NCBI RefSeq assembly: GCF_001583415.1
Contig: NZ_CP014475.1
Coordinates: 4,836,001-4,900,000 of the forward strand
DNA: 64,000 bases
Reading direction: 5' to 3'
DNA from: Mycolicibacterium phlei
GTDB lineage: Bacteria; Actinomycetota; Actinomycetes; Mycobacteriales; Mycobacteriaceae
The position numbers and the translations under genes are program-made. This document shows, piece by piece, positions 37,111-46,492 of the stretch. Below the pieces are notes generated by a model. That model did not search any database. It was not told the DNA's origin and was given only the letters and a program-made list of their open reading frames with translations. Position 1 is the first letter of the stretch. Each line of letters starts with the position of its first letter.

Positions 37111-38105
37111 CGGGTGCGCCGCTGAGAGTCCTCGCCCACTACCAGCCCGGCCCGAAAGCACTGGAAGCCGTTGCCGCCGAATCGGATTGGCTGGACATCC
37201 GCTACTGCGCGGAGGACGACGACGCCACCTTCTACCGCGAGCTGCCCGAGGCGCAGGTGATCTGGCACGTGCTGCGCCCGCTGTCCGCCGACGACCTCGC
37301 CAGGGCGCGACACTGCCTGCTGGTACACAAGCTGGGCGCGGGCGTCAACACCATCGACGTGGCCGCGGCGACCAGCCTCGGCATCGCGGTGGCGAACATG
37401 CCCGGCGCCAACGCGCCGTCGGTCGCCGAGGGCACCGTCCTGCTGATGCTGGCCGCACTGCGCCGGCTGATCGAACTGGACCGCGCCACCCGGGCGGGCC
37501 GCGGCTGGCCGTCGGACCCGACACTCGGCGAGACGGTCCGCGACATCGGCGGCTGCACCGTCGGGCTGGTCGGCTACGGCAACGTCGCCAAGGCGGTGGA
37601 GCGCATCGTCGCCGCGATGGGTGCCACCGTGCTGCACACCAGCACCCGCGACGACGGGCACCCGGCGTGGCGGCCGCTGCCGGACCTGTTGGCCGGCAGC
37701 GACATCGTGTCCCTGCACCTGCCGCTGACCGACCGGACCGGCGGCCTGCTCGACGCCGCCGCGCTGGCCCGGATGAAACCGGGTGCGGTGCTGGTCAACA
37801 CCAGCCGCGGGGCGATCGTCGACGAGGCCGCGCTGGTCGCCGCGCTGCGCAGCGGTCAGCTGGCCGCGGCGGGCCTGGACGTGTTCGCGACCGAACCCGT
37901 CGCCCCTGACAACCCGCTGCTGGCGCTGGACAACGTGGTGCTCACCCCGCACGTCACCTGGTACACCGCCGACACCATGCGGCGCTACCTCGTGCAGGCG
38001 GTGGACAACTGCCGTCGACTGCGGGACGGACGTGACCTGGCCAATACCGTGAACGGTATTGTGACCCCCAACCGACCGGTTAATAGGGACACTCCGTCAC
38101 AGTGA
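37107..38105 (+). CDS. D-2-hydroxyacid dehydrogenase family protein
   Basis: 332 residues from GTG 37107, overlapping the stop of the hydrolase gene. The Rossmann motif is GLVGYGNVAKAV (about residue 154). The three catalytic positions of the family are present: Arg in VNTSRGAIVDEAAL, Glu in DVFATEPV and His in VLTPHVTWYT. The N-terminal catalytic domain has LGAGVNTIDVAAA. It should reduce a 2-oxoacid or oxidise a D-2-hydroxyacid with NAD(P). I do not recall it at this position in M. tuberculosis, so it may be an insertion into an otherwise conserved order. Confidence 0.87.
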   Translation: MTGAPLRVLAHYQPGPKALEAVAAESDWLDIRYCAEDDDATFYRELPEAQVIWHVLRPLSADDLARARHCLLVHKLGAGVNTIDVAAATSLGIAVANMPGANAPSVAEGTVLLMLAALRRLIELDRATRAGRGWPSDPTLGETVRDIGGCTVGLVGYGNVAKAVERIVAAMGATVLHTSTRDDGHPAWRPLPDLLAGSDIVSLHLPLTDRTGGLLDAAALARMKPGAVLVNTSRGAIVDEAALVAALRSGQLAAAGLDVFATEPVAPDNPLLALDNVVLTPHVTWYTADTMRRYLVQAVDNCRRLRDGRDLANTVNGIVTPNRPVNRDTPSQ

Positions 38106-38115
38106 GGTGCACGTA

Positions 38116-40320
38116 ATGCCCATCGCGATCAACCCCGAGCACAACGACCTCGCCGACTCCGTGCGCTCTTTCGTCGCACGGGTGGCCCCGTCGGAGGTGC
38201 TGCACGAGGCGCTGGAAACGCCACTCGGCAATCCCCCGCCGTACTGGAAGAGCGCCGCCGAGCAGGGGCTGCAGGGCGTGCACCTGGCCGAGAGCGTCGG
38301 CGGACAGGGCTTCGGGATTCTCGAGCTGGCCATCGTCGCCGCCGAGTTCGGCTACGGCGCGGTGCCCGGGCCGTTCGTCCCGTCGGCGATCGCCGGCGCG
38401 CTGATCGCCGCGCACGACCCGGACGCCGAGGTGCTGGGCGGGCTGGCCTCCGGTGAGACGATCGCCGCCTACGCCATCGACTCCGGACTGACCGCCACCC
38501 GGCAGGGCGACAACCTGGTCATCCGCGGTGAGGTGCGCGCGGTGTCCGGCGCGGCGCAGGCGTCGGTGCTGGTGCTGCCGGTGTCCATCGACAGCGGCGA
38601 GGCGTGGGTGGTCTTCGACGCCGACCAGCTCGAGATCGAGCCGGTCACCTCGCTGGATCCGGCGCGGCCGGTGGCGCACGTGCGGGCCAACGCCATCGAG
38701 ATCGGCGACGAGCGGGTGCTGAGCACGCTGACCCGGCCGGTGGCCCGGGCGCTGATCTCCACGGTGCTGTCCGCCGAGTGCATCGGCGTGGCCCGCTGGG
38801 CCACCGACGCCGCCGCGGAGTACGCCAAGATCCGCGAGCAGTTCGGCCGCCCGATCGGCCAGTTCCAGGCCATCAAGCACAAGTGCGCCAACATGATCGC
38901 CGAGACCGAGCGGGCCACCGCCGCGGTGTGGGACGCCGCCCGCGCGATCGACGAGATGCTGGCCAACCGCGGCTCCGCCGACGACGACAGCCACTTCGAG
39001 TTCGCCGCGGCCGTCGCCGCCACCCTGGCCCCCGAGGCCGCCCAGCACTGCACCCAGGACTGCATCCAGGTGCACGGCGGCATCGGCTTCACCTGGGAGC
39101 ACGACACCAACGTCTACTACCGGCGTGCGCTGGTGCTGGCCGCCAGCTTCGGCCGCTACGACGACTACCCGCAGCAGGTCGTCGACACCGCGACCACGAC
39201 CGGGATGCGCAGGCTCGACATCGACCTGGACCCGGACACCGAGAAGCTGCGTGACGAGATCCGCGCGGAAGTCGCTGCGCTCAAAGCGATTCCGAGCGGA
39301 CCGGAGCGCGACACCGCGATCGCCGAGGGCGGCTGGGTGCAGCCGCACCTGCCCAAGCCGTGGGGCCGTGCGGCCAGCCCGGTCGAGCAGATCATCATCG
39401 CCCAGGAGTTCGAGGCCGGCCGGGTCAAGCGCCCGCAGATGGGCATCGCCGCCTGGATCATCCCGTCGATCGTCGCGTACGGCACCGACGCGCAGAAGCA
39501 GCGCTTCCTGCCGCCCACGTTCCGCGGCGAGATGATCTGGTGCCAGCTGTTCTCCGAGCCTGGCGCCGGGTCCGACCTGGCCAGCCTGACCACCAAGGCC
39601 ACCAAGGTCGACGGCGGCTGGCGCATCACCGGCCAGAAGATCTGGACCACCGGCGCGCAGTACTCCGAGTGGGGCGCGCTGCTGGCCCGCACCGACTCGG
39701 ACGCGCCGAAGCACAACGGCATCACCTACTTCCTTCTCGATATGAAGAGCGAGGGAGTCGAGGTCAAGCCGCTGCGTGAGCTGACCGGCAACGCGATGTT
39801 CAACACCGTGTTCATCGACGACGTGTTCGTGCCCGACGACATGGTGCTCGGCGAGGTCAACCGCGGCTGGGAGGTCAGCCGCAACACCCTGGCCAACGAG
39901 CGGGTGTCGATCGGCTCCAGCGAGCCGCCGATGCTGGCCAGCCTGAACGGGTTCGTGGAGTTCATCCGCGACGGCCAGTTCGACCAGATCGAGCAGCACC
40001 ACGCCGGCCGGCTCATCGCCGAGGGGCATGCGGCCAAGATCCTCAACATGCGCTCGACGCTGCTGACGCTGGCCGGTGGCGATCCGATGCCGGCCGCGGC
40101 GATCTCCAAGCTGCTGTCGATGAAGACCGGGCAGGGGTACGCGGAGTTCGCGGTGCGCTCGTTCGGCACCGACGCGGTGCTCGGCGACACCGGCCAGGAG
40201 CCGGGCCGCTGGTCGGAGTACCTTCTGGCCAGCCGGGCCACCACCATCTACGGCGGTACCTCCGAGGTGCAGCTCAACATCATCGCCGAACGCCTGCTGG
40301 GGCTGCCGCGCGATCCGTAA
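38116..40320 (+). CDS. fadE6: Double-length acyl-CoA dehydrogenase FadE6
   Basis: 734 residues, two acyl-CoA dehydrogenase modules in tandem. The first (about 1-350) includes REQFGRPIGQFQAIKHKCA and VHGGIGFTWEHD; the second (about 375-734) includes CQLFSEPGAGSDLASL (FAD/substrate region) and ends in YGGTSEVQLNIIAERLLGLP. Length and arrangement fit the mycobacterial FadE6 (Rv0271c). It oxidises an acyl-CoA to the enoyl-CoA; chain or ring specificity is unknown. ATG 38116 is preferred to GTG 38107 because of the gagg 9 bases upstream. Last gene of the hydrolase-dehydrogenase unit. Confidence 0.9.
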   Translation: MPIAINPEHNDLADSVRSFVARVAPSEVLHEALETPLGNPPPYWKSAAEQGLQGVHLAESVGGQGFGILELAIVAAEFGYGAVPGPFVPSAIAGALIAAHDPDAEVLGGLASGETIAAYAIDSGLTATRQGDNLVIRGEVRAVSGAAQASVLVLPVSIDSGEAWVVFDADQLEIEPVTSLDPARPVAHVRANAIEIGDERVLSTLTRPVARALISTVLSAECIGVARWATDAAAEYAKIREQFGRPIGQFQAIKHKCANMIAETERATAAVWDAARAIDEMLANRGSADDDSHFEFAAAVAATLAPEAAQHCTQDCIQVHGGIGFTWEHDTNVYYRRALVLAASFGRYDDYPQQVVDTATTTGMRRLDIDLDPDTEKLRDEIRAEVAALKAIPSGPERDTAIAEGGWVQPHLPKPWGRAASPVEQIIIAQEFEAGRVKRPQMGIAAWIIPSIVAYGTDAQKQRFLPPTFRGEMIWCQLFSEPGAGSDLASLTTKATKVDGGWRITGQKIWTTGAQYSEWGALLARTDSDAPKHNGITYFLLDMKSEGVEVKPLRELTGNAMFNTVFIDDVFVPDDMVLGEVNRGWEVSRNTLANERVSIGSSEPPMLASLNGFVEFIRDGQFDQIEQHHAGRLIAEGHAAKILNMRSTLLTLAGGDPMPAAAISKLLSMKTGQGYAEFAVRSFGTDAVLGDTGQEPGRWSEYLLASRATTIYGGTSEVQLNIIAERLLGLPRDP

Positions 40321-40384
40321 ATCACCCTTGCCACCCGGCGTAGCCTGGAATCAACGGGCCCGGCAGGGCGTTGGGTGGTTGGTG

Positions 40385-40657
40385 ATGAGCAACAGACGTG
40401 TCCTTAAAACGGTCGTCGGGTCAGCGGCGGCGGTGGCGGCGCTGGTCGCGCCGTCGCTGCTGACCACCCAGCCGGTCACCCAGCCGGAGGCGCAGGGCTG
40501 CTACAACGGCGTCGTCGTCGGTAATCCGTGGGCGGACTCCTGCAACTTCGGGCCGCGACCGCCGCGGGTGCGCGGCGGAGCCCCTGACCAGACCGCGATC
40601 ATCGCCTGCCGCGGCATTCCGGGCTGCCTGGCCTGGTACGTCAACGGCCCCTGGTGA
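40385..40657 (+). CDS. Small exported protein, function unknown
   Basis: 90 residues from MSNRRVLKTVVGSAAAVAALVAPS, a basic N-region followed by a hydrophobic core, that is, a signal peptide (cleavage expected near residues 30-38). The mature part is short, with four cysteines (GCYNGV, DSCNFG, IACRGI, GCLAWY) that could form two disulfides outside the cytoplasm, and ends in NGPW. A GTG one codon upstream is an alternative start. I recognise no family. Confidence 0.7.
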   Translation: MSNRRVLKTVVGSAAAVAALVAPSLLTTQPVTQPEAQGCYNGVVVGNPWADSCNFGPRPPRVRGGAPDQTAIIACRGIPGCLAWYVNGPW

Positions 40658-40707
40658 CCAGAGGTTTCCAGAGGTTTGGTGTCCAGCCTCTCGGTAACCC
40701 CCTAACC

Positions 40708-41019
40708 ATGACCAACGACGTCGAAAAGCGCTGGGACCGGCCTGCGGCGTTCCGCGCCGCGGCCGGCTACACCGGCATCGTCGTGGTGGCCGCAGCGGTG
40801 GTGTTCGTCGCCTACCTGCTGTTCTCGAAGACCTCGGTGATCGCGGCCTCCACCGTGCCCGCCGTGCTGTTCGTCGGCGGGGTCGGCGCGTTCGTGCGGA
40901 CCTACCGGCTGTGGAAGGCCGAACAGCAGTGGGTGCCCTGGCAGGGCGCCGGCTGGTTCCTGATGAGCCTGATGCTGCTGTCGCTGGGAATCCCCGGCGC
41001 CGCCATCATGGCGGGCTGA
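40708..41019 (+). CDS. Small membrane protein, function unknown
   Basis: 103 residues with three predicted transmembrane helices (TGIVVVAAAVVFVAYLLF, STVPAVLFVGGVGAFV, GWFLMSLMLLSLGIPGAAIMAG). No motif is recognised. A GTG at 40654 in the same frame overlaps the stop of the preceding gene and would add 18 residues; the ATG at 40708 gives a more usual N-terminus (MTNDVEKRWDRP), though neither has a strong ribosome site. Confidence 0.65.
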   Translation: MTNDVEKRWDRPAAFRAAAGYTGIVVVAAAVVFVAYLLFSKTSVIAASTVPAVLFVGGVGAFVRTYRLWKAEQQWVPWQGAGWFLMSLMLLSLGIPGAAIMAG

Positions 41020-41020
41020 G

Positions 41021-42718
41021 CTACTTCTTCTCGGCGTTCTCGTCGACGACCATCTCCCGCAGCTCGCGCTTGAGGATCTTGCCCGTCGGGTTGCGCGGCA
41101 GCTCGTCGACGAAGATCACCTCGCGCGGCACCTTGTAGCGGGCCAGGTGGTCGCGCACGTACTTCTTGATGTCGTCCTCGGTGAGGTCAGAGCCCTCGGC
41201 CTTGACGACGAACGCCCGCAGCCGCTGACCCCACTCCTTGTCGTCGACGCCGATCGCGGTGGCCTCGATGACCTCCGGATGCCCGCTGATCAGGTCCTCG
41301 ACCTCGGCGGGGAACACGTTCTCGCCGCCGGAGACGATCATCTCGTCGTCGCGACCGCTGACGTAGAGCAGCCCGTTCTCGTCGAAGTAGCCGACGTCGC
41401 CCGACGACATCAGCCCGTCGATGATCTGCTTGCCCCCGCCGCCGGTGTAGCCCTCGAACGGGAAGAAGTTGCCGACGAAGATGCGGCCCACCTGGCCCGT
41501 CGGCACCTCGTTGCCGTTGTCGTCGAAGATCTTGACCCTCACACCCTTGACGACGGGCCCCACGGTGGCCGGGTTCTTCTTCAGATCCTCGGGCCGCGCG
41601 ATGGTGGCGAACGCGATCTCGGTGGAGCCGTACAGGTTGTAGACCACCGGCCCCAGCGTGTCGAGCGCCCGGGTCGCCAGCTCGGCGCCGAGCTGGGAAC
41701 CGGACACGAACACGATCCGCAGCGACGACAGGTCCGGTTTGGCCTCCAGCCCGTCGTAGTAGTCCAGCATGCGCGACAGCATCACCGGCACCACCACGAT
41801 GCCGGTCACCCGGTGCTGCTCGATGTCGGCAAGTACGGTGGCGGGCTTGAACTTTCGCCGCAGCACCAGGGTGTTGCCGAGCATCATCGCGATGGTGGCG
41901 TGCAGGAAGCCCAGCGCGTGGAACATCGGCGCGGGCAGGCTCGTGACCTCCCCGCCCTTGAACGGTACGTGCGACAGCACCCCGCCGATCGGCGCCAGCG
42001 TCGGCGGTGTGCTCCTGTTGGCGCCCTTGGGGGTTCCGGTGGTGCCGCTGGTCAGGATGATCACCGACGAGTGCCTGCCTGCCTTCGGCGCGCTCTTGCC
42101 GGAGTGCCGCTTGACGAAGTCCTCCAGCGTCTCGTCGGTGCTGCCCGACGGGCCGTCCTTCTCCGGGGTGACGCCCAGCGCGCGCAGCTTGCCCAGCGGC
42201 GGCTCGGCCTTGCTGACCGCCTCGTAGTACTCGTCGTCGTAGATGATCAGCTGGGCGCCCTCGCGTTCGGACACCTCTTTGATCTGCGGTCCGGAGAACT
42301 CGCTGTTGAGCAGGATGATCCGGGCCCCGACCCGGGCGGCGCCGTAGAACGCGACCAGGAACCAGCGGTGGTTGCGGGCCAGCAGCGCGACCCCGTCACC
42401 GCCCTTGACGCCCTTCTCGATCAGCCCGTTGGCCACCGAGTGCGCGGCGTCGTTGAGTTCGCCGAACGTCATCTCGCCGAAGTCGTCGATGACCGCGGTG
42501 CGGTTCGGGTGGCGGCGCGCGTTGAGCGCCGGGATCATGCCGAACTCGCCCCACTTCACGATGTCGGCCACCATCGCGGCAATGTGCTGCGGGGGCTCGA
42601 GCCGGAACGCGCCGGCACCGAACATCTTCTGGGCGTAGTGCAGCTCGGCCGAGCCGCGCTCGACGAGCTGTTGTGCCTTGGCGATCGCCTGCCACGGCAG
42701 TTCGGTGAGCTTGACCAT
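41021..42718 (-). CDS. fadD2: Fatty-acyl-CoA/AMP ligase FadD2
   Basis: 565 residues of the ANL adenylate-forming superfamily. The AMP-binding P-loop TSGTTGTPKGANRS, the YGSTE motif (NLYGSTEIAFA) and the hinge/C-terminal YVSGRDDEMIVSGGENVFP with the catalytic Lys in PTGKILKREL are all present. It activates a fatty acid to acyl-CoA. Size and position next to a LigD-type polymerase gene match FadD2 (Rv0270). It is divergent from that polymerase and ends 1 bp from the small membrane protein. Confidence 0.9.
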   Translation of the reverse strand: MVKLTELPWQAIAKAQQLVERGSAELHYAQKMFGAGAFRLEPPQHIAAMVADIVKWGEFGMIPALNARRHPNRTAVIDDFGEMTFGELNDAAHSVANGLIEKGVKGGDGVALLARNHRWFLVAFYGAARVGARIILLNSEFSGPQIKEVSEREGAQLIIYDDEYYEAVSKAEPPLGKLRALGVTPEKDGPSGSTDETLEDFVKRHSGKSAPKAGRHSSVIILTSGTTGTPKGANRSTPPTLAPIGGVLSHVPFKGGEVTSLPAPMFHALGFLHATIAMMLGNTLVLRRKFKPATVLADIEQHRVTGIVVVPVMLSRMLDYYDGLEAKPDLSSLRIVFVSGSQLGAELATRALDTLGPVVYNLYGSTEIAFATIARPEDLKKNPATVGPVVKGVRVKIFDDNGNEVPTGQVGRIFVGNFFPFEGYTGGGGKQIIDGLMSSGDVGYFDENGLLYVSGRDDEMIVSGGENVFPAEVEDLISGHPEVIEATAIGVDDKEWGQRLRAFVVKAEGSDLTEDDIKKYVRDHLARYKVPREVIFVDELPRNPTGKILKRELREMVVDENAEKK

Positions 42719-42773
42719 GTCACCACCCTATGTGACGCAGGTCGCACTCCGGCCGGGAAACTAGCATGACGAT

Positions 42774-44009
42774 ATGGCCGCACCCCAGTTCCTGGAGGTC
42801 GACGGTCAGCGGGTGCCCATCACCCACCCCGATAAGGTCGTGTTCCCTGCTCTCGGGGTCACCAAGGGCGATCTGATGCGGTACTACCTGGCGGTCGCCG
42901 ACGGTGCGCTGCGCGGGGTGCGCGACCGCCCGATGATCCTCAAACGGTTCGTCAAGGGCATCACCGAGGAGGCGGTGTTCCAGAAGCGGGCGCCCAAGAA
43001 GCGCCCCGATTTCGTCGACGTCGCCGAGCTGAAGTACGCGTCGGGCACCTCCGCCGAGGAGGCGGTCATCCACGACGCCGCCGGCCTGGTCTGGGCGGTC
43101 AACACCGGCTGCGTCGACCTCAACCCCCACCCGGTGCGCGCCGACGACCTGGCCCACCCCGACGAGCTGCGCGTCGACCTGGACCCGATGCCCGGGGTGA
43201 GCTGGCCGCAGATCCTCGACGTGGCGATGGTCGCCAAGGAGGTGCTCGAGGACCACGGCCTGACCGCGTGGCCCAAGACCTCCGGCTCGCGCGGCTTCCA
43301 CATCTACGCCCGCATCGAGCGGCGCTGGCCGTTCAAGCAGGTCCGGCTGGCCGCCCAGGCGGTGGCCCGCGAGGTGGAGCGCCGCGCCCCCGATATCGCC
43401 ACCGCGCGCTGGTGGAAGGAGGAACGCCAGGGGGTGTTCGTCGACTTCAACCAGAACGCGTTCGACCGCACGGTGGCGTCGGCGTACTCGGTGCGCGCGA
43501 CGCCGGACGCCCGGGTGTCCACCCCGCTGCACTGGGGCGAGGTGCCGGGCTGCCGGCCCGAGGAGTTCACCATCGCCACCGTGCCCGCCCGATTCGCCGA
43601 ACAGGGCGACCCGTGGGAGGGGATCGACGACGCGGCGGGTTCGCTGCAGCCGCTGCTGGAGTTGGCCGAGCGGCTCGGCCCGGCGGAGAGGGCGCCGCGC
43701 GGCGCCAAGCGCGGGGACGGCAGGCGGGCGTCGTCGAAGCCGCTGATCGAGATCGCCCGCACGAAGACCAGGGACGAGGCGTTGGCGGCGCTCGACGAGT
43801 GGCGCCGACGTTACCCGTCGGTAGCCGAAAAGCTGGAACCCGCAGACATTCTCGTCGACGGGATGCGCGGGCCCAGCTCGATCTGGTACCGCATCCGGAT
43901 CAACCTGCAGCACGTGCCCGAAGACGAGCGCCCGCCGCAGCAGGAGTTGCTCGCCGACTACAGCCCGTGGACCAACTACTCCGGGCCACAATGGATGCGC
44001 CGTGGCTGA
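42774..44009 (+). CDS. Stand-alone LigD-type primase-polymerase (PolD-like, Rv0269c/PolD2-like)
   Basis: 411 residues. An archaeo-eukaryotic primase-like POL domain: the metal-binding Asp pair is in RVDLDPMPG, the nucleotide-binding His in SGSRGFHIYARI, and the third acidic position in GVFVDFNQNA. Ligase and nuclease domains of full LigD are absent. Members add ribo- or deoxynucleotides at gaps and breaks, as shown for the M. smegmatis PolD1/PolD2 enzymes. The C-terminal ~120 residues are lysine/arginine-rich with extra sequence. It is divergent from fadD2. A second, shorter paralogue lies at 49754. Confidence 0.87.
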   Translation: MAAPQFLEVDGQRVPITHPDKVVFPALGVTKGDLMRYYLAVADGALRGVRDRPMILKRFVKGITEEAVFQKRAPKKRPDFVDVAELKYASGTSAEEAVIHDAAGLVWAVNTGCVDLNPHPVRADDLAHPDELRVDLDPMPGVSWPQILDVAMVAKEVLEDHGLTAWPKTSGSRGFHIYARIERRWPFKQVRLAAQAVAREVERRAPDIATARWWKEERQGVFVDFNQNAFDRTVASAYSVRATPDARVSTPLHWGEVPGCRPEEFTIATVPARFAEQGDPWEGIDDAAGSLQPLLELAERLGPAERAPRGAKRGDGRRASSKPLIEIARTKTRDEALAALDEWRRRYPSVAEKLEPADILVDGMRGPSSIWYRIRINLQHVPEDERPPQQELLADYSPWTNYSGPQWMRRG

Positions 44010-44129
44010 CGGGTTTGCTGACCACCCCGTCCGAGGCTTCTTACCAAAGTATTAGCGACTGCTCCCGGTTGCCTTAGATTGGCGCCCTAACTTGGGTTTC
44101 ACGTTGAGGTGCTTCGAGGGGAGGCAGTG

Positions 44130-44540
44130 ATGTACGGGAATCCGTCATTTGACTGCGCAGGCGCCCAGATTCATGCGGTGTGTCGTCAGCTCGCGACGGT
44201 GGTCACCGTCGACGGGGTCATCGACGACACCAACATTGATCGGGTCACTGCGCTGGCACGTCGTTTCGTGTTGGCCGAGAAGCCGTTCATCCTCGATCTC
44301 AGTGGCGTGACTTCGGCTGCGGCACAGGTGATCTCCCTGTGCTACGACATCGACGAGAGCTGCTACCACGCGGACGTGTCGTGGGCGGTGATCGGCAGCG
44401 ACGCCGTCAGGCGCGTGCTGAACACCTCCGGTGCGTCGTTCCCGCTCGCCGAGTCGGTACCCGACGCCATGCATCAGTTCCATGAGTCTCTGGACCAGCG
44501 TCGCCGGTTGCTGCCGCTGTTGACCAAGAAGACCGCGTAG
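44130..44540 (+). CDS. STAS-domain-like protein
   Basis: 136 residues from the ATG at 44130, which has a strong ggggagg upstream. The middle fits the STAS/anti-sigma-factor-antagonist fold: VVTVDGVIDDTNIDRVTALARRF, then FILDLSGVTSAAAQVISL, where the Ser in DLSGV-TSA is near the usual phosphorylated position. The partner anti-sigma factor is not encoded nearby. It might control a stress sigma factor or act as a simple scaffold. Confidence 0.65.
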   Translation: MYGNPSFDCAGAQIHAVCRQLATVVTVDGVIDDTNIDRVTALARRFVLAEKPFILDLSGVTSAAAQVISLCYDIDESCYHADVSWAVIGSDAVRRVLNTSGASFPLAESVPDAMHQFHESLDQRRRLLPLLTKKTA

Positions 44541-44555
44541 CGGAAGGCGAAAACG

Positions 44556-44633
44556 TGTTACTTGATATTCGTTGGCTCGGATACCTGCTGGGCCGTCGGC
44601 ATCCGGCCAAGCGCCCGGCCGCGGCGCTCTGAC
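44556..44633 (+). CDS. Possible 25-residue small ORF
   Basis: GTG at 44556 follows a ribosome-site-like ggaagg by 7 bases and opens VLLDIRWLGYLLGRRHP, ending at TGA 44631-44633. The short hydrophobic segment followed by a basic tail (RRHPAKRP) would suit a membrane micropeptide. It fills the gap between the STAS and NYN genes. Support is only the ribosome site and composition. Confidence 0.3.
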
Positions 44634-44658
44634 GCGCGGCCGCACCGCCGGCTGATCC

Positions 44659-45054
44659 GTGACCCACTGGATCGTCGACGGCATGAACGTGATCGGTTCC
44701 CGCCCCGATGGCTGGTGGCGGGACCGGCACCGGGCGATGACCACGCTGGTCTCGCGTCTGGAGGCATGGAAACCCGCCGGTGACACCGTCACCGTGGTGT
44801 TCGAACGCCCACCGGACCCGCCGATCGAGTCGTCCGTCGTCACCGTGCGCCACGCACCGCGGGCGGCACCCGACTCCGCCGACGACGAGATCGTGCGGCT
44901 GCTGCGGGCCGACGCACATCCCGCCGACATCCGGGTCGCCACCTCCGACCGGACCCTGGCCGACCGGGTGCGCGCCGCCGGTGCCGCCGTCTGCCCGGCC
45001 GAGCGGCTGCGGGACCTCATCGACCCGCGGACGGGTGTCGACGGCGCCCAATAG
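44659..45054 (+). CDS. NYN/PIN-like nuclease domain protein
   Basis: 131 residues from GTG 44659. WIVDGMNVIGSRPDGWW supplies the first acidic residue of the NYN (YacP-like) fold; later acidic positions are SADDEIVRLLRA and RVATSDRTLADRV. These are the conserved metal-binding sites of PIN-like ribonucleases. No antitoxin-like partner adjoins it, so it is not obviously a toxin. It lies 25 bp upstream of the purine permease. Confidence 0.72.
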   Translation: MTHWIVDGMNVIGSRPDGWWRDRHRAMTTLVSRLEAWKPAGDTVTVVFERPPDPPIESSVVTVRHAPRAAPDSADDEIVRLLRADAHPADIRVATSDRTLADRVRAAGAAVCPAERLRDLIDPRTGVDGAQ

Positions 45055-45079
45055 GCCCGAACCCCATAAGGTCTGAGGA

Positions 45080-46492
45080 ATGAATCGCCTCGACCGCTTC
45101 TTCGAGATCTCCGCGCGGGGATCGTCCGTGGGCGCCGAACTGCGCGGCGGCCTCGTCACGTTCATCGCGATGGCCTACATCATCGTGCTGAACCCGATCA
45201 TCCTGTCGGGGTCCGCCGACGTGGACGGCAACCGCCTGGAGTTCGCGCAGGTCTCGGCGGTCACCGCGCTGGCGGCCGGCGTGATGACGATCCTGTTCGG
45301 GCTCATCGCGCGGCTGCCGTTCGCGTTCGCCGCGGGCCTGGGCATCAACTCGTTCGTGGCGACGACGCTGGTCGGCGACCTCACCTGGGCCGAGGCGATG
45401 GGCCTGGTGGTGATCAACGGCCTGATCATCGTGCTGCTGGCGGTGACCGGGCTGCGCCGCCTGGTGTTCGACGCGGTGCCGATGCAGCTCAAGCTCGCGA
45501 TCACCGCGGGCATCGGCCTGTTCATCCTGTTCATCGGCCTGGTCGACGCCGGCTTCATCGGCTCCACCGGCGCGCCGTCCCCGCCGGTCGGGCTGGGCAC
45601 CGGCGGTAACGGGTCGATCGGCACGGTGCCCGCAGTCGTCTTCGCGTTCACACTGCTGCTGACCGGCATCCTGGTCGCCCGCAAGATCCGCGGCGGCATC
45701 CTGATCGGGTTGATCGCGGGCACCGTCGTCGCCGTGGTGGTCGAGGCGATCTGGCACCTGGGCTCGGCGGTCGACAATCCCGGCGGGTGGAGCCTGTCAG
45801 TGCCGACCCTGTCCGGGTCGCCGTTCGCGGTGCCGGACCTGTCGCTGGTCGGGGCGTTCTCCATGGACAGCTTCGGCCGCATCGGGGCGATCGCCGCGGT
45901 GATGTTCGTGTTCACGCTGGTGTTCGCGAACTTCTTCGACGCCATGGGGACGATGACCGGGCTGTCCCGGGAGGCCGGGCTGTCCGACGAGCACGGCAAC
46001 TTCCCGCGGTTGCGGGCGGCGCTGGTCGTCGAGGGCGCGGGCGCCGTCGTCGGCGGTGCGTCGTCGGCGTCGTCGAACACGGTGTTCATCGAGTCCGGCG
46101 CCGGTATCGGCGAGGGCGCCCGCACCGGCCTGGCCAACATGGTCACCGGCGCGTTGTTCCTGGCGGCGATGTTCGTCTCGCCGCTGGCGTCGATCGTGCC
46201 CACCGAGGTGGCCGCGGCCGCGCTGGTGGTCGTCGGCGCGATGATGGTGTCGCACCTGCGCCACATCGACATCTCCGAGTTCTCGGTCGCGCTGCCGGTG
46301 GTGCTGACCGTGGCGACGATGCCGTTCTCCTACTCGATCGCCAACGGCATCGGCATCGGCTTCATCTCGTGGGTGGTGCTGCGGTCGGCCGCCGGCAAGG
46401 CCCGTGAGATCAGCCCGCTGCTGTGGATCGTCGCCGCCGGCTTCCTGATCTACTTCGCCCGCGGCTGGATCGAGTCGCTGCTCGGGATCTAG
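45080..46492 (+). CDS. NCS2-family purine (adenine/guanine/hypoxanthine) permease
   Basis: 470 residues with about 12-14 transmembrane helices. The N-terminus (RGSSVGAELRGGLVTFIAMAYIIVLNP) and AAGLGINSFVA are hallmarks of the AzgA/PbuG-type permeases, and FVFTLVFANFFDAMGTMTGL is the signature corresponding to DxxGT. It should be a proton-coupled importer of purine bases. Its stop overlaps the convergent tesB-like stop by 3 bp. Confidence 0.88.
   Translation: MNRLDRFFEISARGSSVGAELRGGLVTFIAMAYIIVLNPIILSGSADVDGNRLEFAQVSAVTALAAGVMTILFGLIARLPFAFAAGLGINSFVATTLVGDLTWAEAMGLVVINGLIIVLLAVTGLRRLVFDAVPMQLKLAITAGIGLFILFIGLVDAGFIGSTGAPSPPVGLGTGGNGSIGTVPAVVFAFTLLLTGILVARKIRGGILIGLIAGTVVAVVVEAIWHLGSAVDNPGGWSLSVPTLSGSPFAVPDLSLVGAFSMDSFGRIGAIAAVMFVFTLVFANFFDAMGTMTGLSREAGLSDEHGNFPRLRAALVVEGAGAVVGGASSASSNTVFIESGAGIGEGARTGLANMVTGALFLAAMFVSPLASIVPTEVAAAALVVVGAMMVSHLRHIDISEFSVALPVVLTVATMPFSYSIANGIGIGFISWVVLRSAAGKAREISPLLWIVAAGFLIYFARGWIESLLGI

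Noticed and set aside
44659..45054. NYN/PIN-like gene as a toxin of a toxin-antitoxin pair
   Set aside because: There is no adjacent small antitoxin with a DNA-binding motif; the tiny ORF at 44556 does not resemble one.
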